NCBI RefSeq assembly: GCF_003389455.1
Contig: NZ_QUAC01000148.1
Location: forward strand, 35,428-86,314
Direction of reading: 5' to 3'
DNA from: Streptomyces inhibens
GTDB taxonomy: Bacteria > Actinomycetota > Actinomycetes > Streptomycetales > Streptomycetaceae
DNA: 50,887 nucleotides
Made by a program: the position numbers and the translations under genes. Under the pieces are notes generated by a model that saw only the letters and a list, made by a program, of their open reading frames with translations, was not told the DNA's origin and did no database searches. Shown here piece after piece: positions 44,733 to 50,887 of the stretch. Every line of letters starts with the position of its first letter. Position 1 is the first letter of the stretch.

Positions 44733-46828
44733 AGCCACGGCTCCTTTCCGTACTGCTTCGCCTTCCGCAGCAGCGCGGCGGTCCAGGGCACGGTGTCGGC
44801 GTGCACCGCGAGGGTGTGGAAGCGGGCCTGTATCTCGCCGTACAGCTCGGCGCCGGGATCGCCGAGCGGATCGCGATACGGATCGCCGACCCGGTCCGTA
44901 CGGGGGTCGTCGGGCGGCTCGGGACCGATCCAGACCGCGGCGAGCAGCCGGGTGATGGTCCGCAGCCGCTGCTCCACGGCGCCGTCGTTGAGGTGGTCCA
45001 CCAGCCGTTCGTAGCGCTCCCACAGCGGCTGGTCGAGGGCCCCGCCCACCTCGGCGAGCGGGGCGCGGCGCAGCCGGCACAGCTCGGCGCACCACTCCTC
45101 GGGCGTGATCCGGTCGAAGACGTCGTCCAGATAGGCGGCCGCCGCGGCCAGATCGCCGCCGGCCAGCGCGTGATAGGCCGCGGCGCTCTCGTCCCCGGCT
45201 GCGCTCGCGCGGTCCCGCAGAGCGGCATGCACCGCACTCAGCCCACGGATCCCAGCCGTCCCCTCACCACCGCCGTTTGCCGCCCCCGCCGCTCCCGACC
45301 CGGCGTCGGGCGCAGGCTCGGGGACCGCGGCGAGCCGCCGCAGCAACAGGAAACGCAGCAGCGGATGGGGCGTCTCCGTACGGCCGTCGGACTCCTCGTC
45401 GCCGCTGTCGAGGTGCATGGTGCGCAGCACGTCCGTGCAGAAGTCGTTGAACTCCTCCTGGATGCGGGCGCTCGACTCGTCCCACAGCGCCCGGCCGGCC
45501 TGCGTCTGGGCGAGGTCGACGGCAGCCGCTGCACGCGCCAGCGCCTGCGCCAGCTCACCGCTCGCATCTATCGGCAACAGCCGCTCCAGCAGGGCCTCGA
45601 CGAGGTCCGAAGAGGGCTGCAGGACCTGCCGCAGCCGTGCCTCCCAACCGGTCTCGCCCGGGCACTCCAGAAGGGCCTCCAGCAGCTGTGCGGTGCCCGC
45701 CGGATGCCCGCGGGTGAGTTCATGCACCACCCAGCCCAGCCACTGCACACCGTTGTCGGCCGCCGGCACCGGCACCCGGCGGCCGGCGGACCGCAGCACC
45801 TCCTTGGCCTGCTGCTCGACCTCGTCCCGGGCCAGATCGCGCAGCCGGCCCACCACCAGCCCCTTGACGACCCGCTCCGGGACGAACTTCTCCTCCCCCG
45901 CCGGCCACCGGCCGGGCAGCGCGCCGTGCCGCCACGGGCCGCCGAAAACAAACCCCTCCAGCGCCGCCGGATAGCTGCCGGCGGTGGCCAGCACCAGCAG
46001 CGGATCGGGCACCCCGGCCTTCCTCCGGGCGTCCAACAGCGCTTTCAGGAAGTCGTTGCCCAGCGGACTGTCGACGTTGTCCAGCAGCACCAGACACTGC
46101 GTCGTACGCCGCTTGTCGCCGCCGCGGGAGCCGTAGGCCCGGCGCAGGTCGTCCAGGAAGGCGTCGAAGAGCACCGCCTCGGCCCGCTGCCGCTCGGCCT
46201 CCTCGCGGTCGCCGTAGCGCTGGTTCAGGTCGATCAGGAAGCCGTCGACGGAACCGCCGCCACGGCTGCGCCGCCCGATACGCGCCAGCCGCCAGCGCAC
46301 CCGCAGCCGCGCCCAGTGGCGCTGCCACTCCGGCAGCAGGGGCAGCGCGGCGGTCACCGCCGTCGGGGCGCCCAGGACCGTCGCGGCGTAGGTGGCCAGC
46401 TGGTTGATGACCTCCGTGCGGCTGCCGGGCGGCCCGACCAGCGCCGCCTCCATCTGCCGTACGGCGGCGTCCCGGTCGGCCGCGTCCATCCGGGCCGCGA
46501 CGGCGATCGTCAGCAGGCCGAAGGCCGGGAACCGCAGCCGCGCGAAGTCCTTCTTCTTCTCGTTGAGCTGGAAGACCAACGCGGCCAGCACATCGATCGG
46601 TTTACGGCCCTCCTGCCCCAGCGCCGCCAGATCGAGGCGCGCCACCGGCGCCCGCCGGGCCCAGTCCGCCAGATGCCGCAGCACCGTCGTCTTGCCGCTG
46701 CCGCGCGGCCCCAGCAGCAGCGTGGCAGCCAGCTCCGGCCGGCTTCCCGGCCTGCGTACCAACAGCTCCTGGACGTACCGCTCCACGGCCCGGTCCCGCC
46801 CTGATTCCCCCGCCCATTCCTGCGGCAT
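44729..46828 (-). CDS. P-loop NTPase (STAND/AAA-like ATPase) coupled to a receptor gene
   Basis: 699 residues from the ATG at 46828, with GGGGGAG close upstream; the longer frame reaching 47251 runs through a non-coding repeat array and is rejected. Walker A is GPRGSGKTT (40-48) and Walker B CLVLLDNVD (245-253), in a layout like archaeal/STAND-type ATPases. An inserted region holds a hydrophobic stretch around 145-170 (LATYAATVLGAPTAVTAALPLLP). The C-terminal half is helical and has no recognised repeat. No signal peptide. It overlaps the receptor gene by four bases. By family such proteins act as nucleotide-driven switches or clamps. Role unknown; signalling or defence are both open. Confidence 0.85.
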   Translation of the reverse strand: MPQEWAGESGRDRAVERYVQELLVRRPGSRPELAATLLLGPRGSGKTTVLRHLADWARRAPVARLDLAALGQEGRKPIDVLAALVFQLNEKKKDFARLRFPAFGLLTIAVAARMDAADRDAAVRQMEAALVGPPGSRTEVINQLATYAATVLGAPTAVTAALPLLPEWQRHWARLRVRWRLARIGRRSRGGGSVDGFLIDLNQRYGDREEAERQRAEAVLFDAFLDDLRRAYGSRGGDKRRTTQCLVLLDNVDSPLGNDFLKALLDARRKAGVPDPLLVLATAGSYPAALEGFVFGGPWRHGALPGRWPAGEEKFVPERVVKGLVVGRLRDLARDEVEQQAKEVLRSAGRRVPVPAADNGVQWLGWVVHELTRGHPAGTAQLLEALLECPGETGWEARLRQVLQPSSDLVEALLERLLPIDASGELAQALARAAAAVDLAQTQAGRALWDESSARIQEEFNDFCTDVLRTMHLDSGDEESDGRTETPHPLLRFLLLRRLAAVPEPAPDAGSGAAGAANGGGEGTAGIRGLSAVHAALRDRASAAGDESAAAYHALAGGDLAAAAAYLDDVFDRITPEEWCAELCRLRRAPLAEVGGALDQPLWERYERLVDHLNDGAVEQRLRTITRLLAAVWIGPEPPDDPRTDRVGDPYRDPLGDPGAELYGEIQARFHTLAVHADTVPWTAALLRKAKQYGKEPWL

Positions 46829-47031
46829 CCCGCTCCCCCTCGGCCTCGCGCTCCCCACGCTCCCCACGGCCGGTCGGCTCTCACTCCGGCCGCCCCAGGA
46901 TCCTCCAATTCCCGTCCACCGCAAGCACTTTGACCCCATCAGGCCACTTCCCTCCCCTCCCGCGGCGCCCCCTCGCGCACTGAAAATCACCGTAAGTGAC
47001 GCCACTGACAATTCCCGTGACGGAGGGTGGA
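46829..47031. other. Upstream region of the NTPase-receptor operon
   Basis: About 200 bases of non-repetitive sequence before the tandem array; the promoter of the NTPase-receptor operon is expected here. The AT-richer part AAAATCACCGTAAGTGAC near 46983-47000 is the likeliest promoter zone. No gene is supported. It is part of a 565-base gap that continues with the repeats listed next. Confidence 0.4.
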
Positions 47032-47183
47032 TGAGGCACGCGGCGGTGGGTGAGGCGCATCGCGGTGGGTGAGGCGCATCGCGGTGGGTGAGGCGCATCG
47101 CGGTGGGTGAGGCACGCGGCGGTGGGTGAGGCGCACGGCCGTGCGTGAGGCGCACGCCGGTGGATGAGGCGCACGGCGGGTGA
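47032..47183. repeat. Eight tandem copies of a 19-bp repeat
   Basis: TGAGGCGCATCGCGGTGGG and close variants follow one another eight times at an exact 19-bp period (starts at 47032, 47051, 47070, 47089, 47108, 47127, 47146 and 47165). Three central copies are identical. The period is not a multiple of three and the array lies outside any supported gene. Confidence 0.95.
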
Positions 47184-47208
47184 CTGCACCTACACCCGCC
47201 ACATACAC

Positions 47209-47237
47209 CCGCCCACCCCCCGAAGGGGGGTGGGCGG
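47209..47237 (-). terminator. Strong hairpin downstream of the molybdenum hydroxylase operon
   Basis: A perfect 13-bp GC stem (47209-47221 with 47225-47237) with a 3-base loop, about 160 bases after the stop of the large-subunit gene. Could terminate that operon or insulate the next one. Confidence 0.6.
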
Positions 47238-47327
47238 AGGGGAAACAACAAGGGGGGCGGAGGGGAAACAACAGGGGGGCGCGGAGGGCCGGGGCGCGGA
47301 GGGCCGGGGCGCGGAGGGGAAACAACA
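47235..47327. repeat. Interleaved direct repeats
   Basis: CGGAGGGGAAACAACA occurs at 47235, 47258 and 47312. Between them GCGGAGGGCCGGGGC is repeated twice (47281-47295 and 47296-47310). Non-coding. Confidence 0.85.
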
Positions 47328-47393
47328 GGGGAATGCCCCGCGGGAAAAACGGGGGGACGCCCCGCGGAAAACCTATCCCGCCGCCACCCCGCC

Positions 47394-49724
47394 CTACTGC
47401 TGCGCCCCCTGTGCCACCGCCGCCTGCGGGCGGATGGGCAGGCGGCCGATGGGGCGGCCGGTGGCGGCGCGGACCGCGGAGGCCACGGCGGCCGGGGAGG
47501 TGACGACCGGGACCGCGCTGGCGGGCTTGGCGCCGAAGGGGGCGATCACATCGCGCTCCTCGACGAGCTTGACGATGCGGATGTCCGGGGCGTCCAGCGC
47601 GGTCGGCAGTGCGTAGCCGGTCAGGTCGGGGTGCCGGACCTGGCCGCGGGTGGTGCGCAGGTTCTCCATCAGGGCGGCACCCAGGCCCTGGGTGACACCG
47701 GCCTCGATACGGGCCCGCAGCTGGCGGGGGTTGAGCACCCGGCCCACGTCCTGGGCGACGGTCATCTCCACGACCCGGATGGTGCCCAGCTCGATGTCGA
47801 CATCGGCGACGCAGCGGATCGCGCAGAAGGCGAGGCCGACGAACGCATCGCCCTGGCCGCCGTCGTCCAGCGGCTCGGTCGGATGCGGGCGGCACTGGGC
47901 GGTGGCCCACAGCTCCTTGCCGTCCAGCGCCTCGGCGACCGTGGTGCTGAGCACCCCGTCGTAGGAGGTGATCTTGCCGTCGTTGATCTGCAGCAGCTCG
48001 GTGGACATACCGAACTTGTGGGCCAGCGGCTGGAGGAGCTGCGTACGGACCATCTTCGCGGCGCGCTCGATGGCGCCGCCGGAGACCCAGGTGTGCCGAC
48101 CGTGGCAGGCCGGGCCGGCCGGCGGCTGGTCGGTGTCGACGCCGGCGACATGCACCTCTTCGACGCCGAGCGTCTCCTGCACGATCTGCCGCGCCAGGGT
48201 GGAGAACCCGGAACCGGTCTCGACGGCGGCGCAGATGACGGTGGCGACCGAGCCGCTGACCTTGACGGTGGCGGTGGAGACCTCGTCGGTGCCCTCCGCG
48301 CCGAGCATGTGCACCATGCCCAGCGCATAACCGACACCGCGGCGCACCGCGCCCGGCTCGCCCGCGCCCTCGGGGCCGCCCGGCAGCAGCCACTCCGCTT
48401 CGGGGGCGTCCTTGGGCAGCTCGGGAAGGGGTGCTTCCTTTACGGCGCACAGAAGTTCGGCGACCGGGGCCGGGCAGGTCACCGTCTGCCCCGTGGGGAG
48501 CAGATCGCCGGTGGCCATGATGTTGCGCAGCCGGATCTCGTCGGGCTCCATGCCCAACCGGGCGGCCAGCTTGTCCATCTGGCCCTCGTAGGCGGCGCAG
48601 ACCTGCATGGCGCCCTCGCCGCGGACATGGCCGGACGGCGGGTTGTTGGTGCGCACCGCCCAGCCGTCGACGACCGCGTGCGGAACGACGTACGGGCCGC
48701 AGGAGAAGGAGACCGCGGCGGCCAGCGCATCGGCGGAGGTGTCCGCGTAGGCGCCGGCGTCCATCAGGATCTGCGCCTCCACCTTGACCAGCTTGCCGTC
48801 GGCGTCCGCGTGGTGGCGGTAGCGCAGCAGCGTGGGGTGGCGGTGGGCGTGCGAGAGGAAGGACTCCTCACGGGTGGCGGCGAGCTTGACGGGGCAGCCC
48901 GTACGCAGCGCCAGCAGGCCGAGCGCGAGCTGGATGCCGGGGTCCTCGCGGTCGGCGGTGGCGCCGGGGACGCCGGTCACCACGACCTTGACCTGCTCGG
49001 GGTCCAGACCGAAGGAGGCGGCGGCCAGATCGCGGTCGGTGTGCGGGTCCGTGGAGGCGGTGTAGATCTCCACGCCGCCATCGGGGCGCGGCACCGCGAG
49101 CCCGGCCTCGGCCCCGATGGGGGCCGGGTCCTGGCGGCCGATCCGGTAGAGCCCCTCGACCATCACCTCACCGACCACGTCGGCGTCGCCGAAGCGGAGC
49201 GGGATGTGCCGGATGAGGTTGCCGTCCGGGTGCAGCGGCTCCGCCTCGAAGGCGAGTTGGGGGTCGGTGACGGCCTCCAGGACCTCGTACTCGACGGCGA
49301 TGGCGGCGGCGGCGAGACGTGCGGTGTCGGGGTGGTCGGCGGCCACCGCGGCGATCGGCTCGCCGTGGTGGCGGACCTCGTCCTTGGCGAATACGGGGCG
49401 GTCGGCGGTACCCCGGCCGTGCCCCGCGTCACCGGGGACGTCCTCGTGCGTGACGACGACGCGTACGCCGGGCATCTCCACCGCGTGCTTGGTGTCGATG
49501 GACAGGATCCGCGCGCGGGGGTGCGGTGAGCGCAGCACCGCCGCCCACAGCAGCCCCTCGGCCCACAGGTCGGCGGCGTACGGGAAGGTGCCCTCGGTCT
49601 TGGCCGGTGCGTCGGCGGGCGGCAGCGAGACGCCCAGGCCGTGCGGCGGCGGCTCGACGGGGATCTGGACGCCCGCCGCGGGGGTCGCGGTGACGGCACC
49701 TGCGCCATCGGACGAGCCAGTCAT
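47394..49724 (-). CDS. Molybdopterin-binding subunit of a xanthine dehydrogenase-family hydroxylase
   Basis: 776 residues from the ATG at 49724 with GGGAGG upstream; it overlaps the 2Fe-2S gene as ATGA. Domains: an a/b hammerhead (about 40-150) followed by the molybdopterin-binding region. It is diverged at key sites: the loop that should read GAKGxGEPP is GAKPASAVPV, putting Ala737 where the catalytic Glu is expected. The Mo-site Gln region (usually GQG) reads ETGSGFST, and RGFGxPQ is RGEGAMQ. So substrate hydroxylation like that of xanthine dehydrogenase is doubtful. No FAD subunit is seen; it may lie to the right of the window. Confidence 0.88.
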   Translation of the reverse strand: MTGSSDGAGAVTATPAAGVQIPVEPPPHGLGVSLPPADAPAKTEGTFPYAADLWAEGLLWAAVLRSPHPRARILSIDTKHAVEMPGVRVVVTHEDVPGDAGHGRGTADRPVFAKDEVRHHGEPIAAVAADHPDTARLAAAAIAVEYEVLEAVTDPQLAFEAEPLHPDGNLIRHIPLRFGDADVVGEVMVEGLYRIGRQDPAPIGAEAGLAVPRPDGGVEIYTASTDPHTDRDLAAASFGLDPEQVKVVVTGVPGATADREDPGIQLALGLLALRTGCPVKLAATREESFLSHAHRHPTLLRYRHHADADGKLVKVEAQILMDAGAYADTSADALAAAVSFSCGPYVVPHAVVDGWAVRTNNPPSGHVRGEGAMQVCAAYEGQMDKLAARLGMEPDEIRLRNIMATGDLLPTGQTVTCPAPVAELLCAVKEAPLPELPKDAPEAEWLLPGGPEGAGEPGAVRRGVGYALGMVHMLGAEGTDEVSTATVKVSGSVATVICAAVETGSGFSTLARQIVQETLGVEEVHVAGVDTDQPPAGPACHGRHTWVSGGAIERAAKMVRTQLLQPLAHKFGMSTELLQINDGKITSYDGVLSTTVAEALDGKELWATAQCRPHPTEPLDDGGQGDAFVGLAFCAIRCVADVDIELGTIRVVEMTVAQDVGRVLNPRQLRARIEAGVTQGLGAALMENLRTTRGQVRHPDLTGYALPTALDAPDIRIVKLVEERDVIAPFGAKPASAVPVVTSPAAVASAVRAATGRPIGRLPIRPQAAVAQGAQQ

Positions 49725-50887
49725 GCCGAGCCTCCCGTTTGCGGATCCTGGTCGTGCGGGGCGTGGCCCGTGGGGTCGGCAGGGCCCGCCTGGTGGGGGA
49801 TACGGGCGGTGTCCGCCGGCGCCGTCCCTTCCGGGTCGTCGGCCGCGTAGTCCGCCGGGGCGTAGGCGGCCTCCGCGGCCTCCGTGCGGGCCTTGACGAC
49901 CTCGTCGACGGCGTCCAGCACGCCCCGGTAGCCGGAGCAGCGGCAGAGGTTGCCGCACAGCGCCTTACGGGTCTCCAGCTCGCTGGGGGCGTGGTTGCCC
50001 TCCAGGAGGTCGTGCACCGTCATCGCCATTCCGGGGACGCAGAAGCCGCACTGCACCGCTCCGGACGCGGCGAGCGCGCGCTGCACGTCGGAAGGCACGC
50101 CGTTCTGCGCGAGCCCCTCGACCGTACGGACCTCACTGCCGGCCGTAGTGGCCGCGGGCACCAGGCAGGAGGCCACCAGCCGCCCGTCCACCTGGACGGA
50201 GCAGGCCCCGCACTCGCCCTGCGAGCAGCCGTCCTTGGCGCCGGCCAGGCCGAGGCGCTCGCGCAGCACGTAGAGCAGCGACTCGCCGATCCAGGCGTCG
50301 GTGACCGGCCGGTCGATGCCGTTCACGCGCAGGACGTAGGAGGCGGCGGGGTGTTCGTCGTAGGCGTCGATGCCGGGGTCGGCGGCGGACGCGTCGATGG
50401 CCGGTTCGAGGTCGGCGGGGGCCTCGGTGCCGGTGGTCTCCGCGCCGCCGTCGGGGGCGCCGGCGGAGTCGCTGTCGCTGTCGGCCGTGTCGGTGGGGGC
50501 CTCGGTGCCGGTGGGGCCGTCGAGGTCCGTGGGCTCGCCGGGACCAACGGGCGCGCCGGGCTCACTGTGCACGACGGCGCCTGCGGGCTCGGCACGCTCA
50601 ACGGGCGCGCCGGGTTCGGCGGTGTCCACAGGGACGTCCGCGGCGCCGTCGGCGCCCTGCCCATGGGACGAGACCTCAAGGGGCGCAACGGGCGAGGCGG
50701 GCCCGGCCGCGTCGCCGATCGCGAACTCCCCGGACTCCTCCGACTGTTCCCCTTCGGCCACCGGGATCGTCCACCCGCTCGCGCCTGCCGGCGCGTCCGC
50801 CCCGTCGGGGCCGGCCGCTGCCTGCTGCTGCGGGGCGTCGTCCTGCGGCTGCGCCGCCTCCGGGGCCGGCGGCCACTGCGCCAGCGC
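49721..50887 (-). CDS. 2Fe-2S subunit of the molybdenum hydroxylase (runs off the window)
   Basis: The frame stays open to the right edge (388 visible residues), so the true start may lie outside; a GTG at 50761 is an internal alternative without a good ribosome site. The C-terminal part is a standard two-cluster subunit: plant-type ferredoxin cluster CSQGECGAC with a fourth Cys in ASCLVP, then the helical cluster with CGFCVPGM and CGNLCRCSGY. Unusual is a low-complexity, acidic Pro/Ala/Glu/Thr-rich region of 180 or more residues in front of it. It passes electrons between the molybdenum site and FAD or another acceptor. Co-translated with the large subunit. Confidence 0.88.
   Translation of the reverse strand, partial: ALAQWPPAPEAAQPQDDAPQQQAAAGPDGADAPAGASGWTIPVAEGEQSEESGEFAIGDAAGPASPVAPLEVSSHGQGADGAADVPVDTAEPGAPVERAEPAGAVVHSEPGAPVGPGEPTDLDGPTGTEAPTDTADSDSDSAGAPDGGAETTGTEAPADLEPAIDASAADPGIDAYDEHPAASYVLRVNGIDRPVTDAWIGESLLYVLRERLGLAGAKDGCSQGECGACSVQVDGRLVASCLVPAATTAGSEVRTVEGLAQNGVPSDVQRALAASGAVQCGFCVPGMAMTVHDLLEGNHAPSELETRKALCGNLCRCSGYRGVLDAVDEVVKARTEAAEAAYAPADYAADDPEGTAPADTARIPHQAGPADPTGHAPHDQDPQTGGSA

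Noticed and set aside
47032..47183. CRISPR array
   Set aside because: Repeats are directly adjacent with no unique spacers and no cas genes are present.
46829..47251. Upstream extension of the NTPase frame to 47251
   Set aside because: It reads through the 19-bp tandem array giving repetitive His/Pro-rich sequence; the ATG at 46828 has a good ribosome site.
47631..49529. 632-codon plus-strand frame opposite the molybdenum hydroxylase
   Set aside because: Composition typical of antisense shadows; no motif.

Overview
This window is about 51 kb of high-GC (roughly 70 percent or more) DNA. Gene content and codon use (G/C at third positions, GTG starts, many ATGA/GTGA start-stop overlaps) point to a Streptomyces-type actinomycete. 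Taxon-informative markers are an SsgA-like sporulation protein, DasR-type operators in front of GlcNAc phosphotransferase genes, the CysM/CysO/Mec cysteine pathway and rare TTA codons. The gene order resembles, from memory, the conserved core of Streptomyces chromosomes around the nagF/nagE1/nagE2 locus. It does not look like a phage, plasmid or biosynthetic cluster.

Left part (1-5100): a truncated sensor histidine kinase preceded by a membrane-anchored extracytoplasmic protein, a divergent ProP-type MFS transporter, then an accessory patch of two paralogous HNH nuclease genes. These abut an unusual tRNA gene with anticodon UAG but a short variable arm, followed by a textbook terminator. 5100-10700: rdgB, a lipoprotein and rph, then the GlcNAc PTS locus: nagF (EIIB) divergent from nagE1 (EIIC), followed by nagE2 (EIIC), with several DasR-type palindromes.

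10700-16730, mostly on the minus strand: a metallo-beta-lactamase-fold hydrolase, cysM, cysO, a cysteine-containing leader peptide, the JAMM hydrolase mec, an amino acid permease with a structured leader, a DUF2017 protein and clpS. These form a sulfur/cysteine and proteolysis neighbourhood. 16830-22640: NAD salvage (pncB, pncA), a hypothetical protein, a large secreted M6-family protease and a small membrane protein. 22700-26600: two RDD membrane proteins with low-complexity N-termini, an SsgA-like protein (probably SsgG) and a TPR protein.

26600-31800: a flavoprotein disulfide reductase, a membrane-anchored protein with an L7/L12 C-terminal-like domain, a GlcD-type FAD oxidase, and hppD divergent from an Lrp/AsnC regulator. 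31800-35610: a tightly overlapping four-gene osmoprotectant ABC transporter. 35660-42150: a YlbL-like S16 protease that seems to lack the PDZ domain, an IclR regulator, an SF2 helicase, an MFS exporter and an alpha/beta-hydrolase-fold protein with Asn in the nucleophile position. 42430-46830: tRNA-Cys, a small membrane protein, and a translationally coupled pair made of a P-loop NTPase and a membrane-anchored periplasmic-binding-fold receptor. This pair is the best candidate here for an undescribed system. 46830-50887: a non-coding 19-bp tandem array and strong hairpin, then a molybdenum hydroxylase large subunit in which the usual catalytic Glu is Ala, and its 2Fe-2S subunit, which runs off the right edge.
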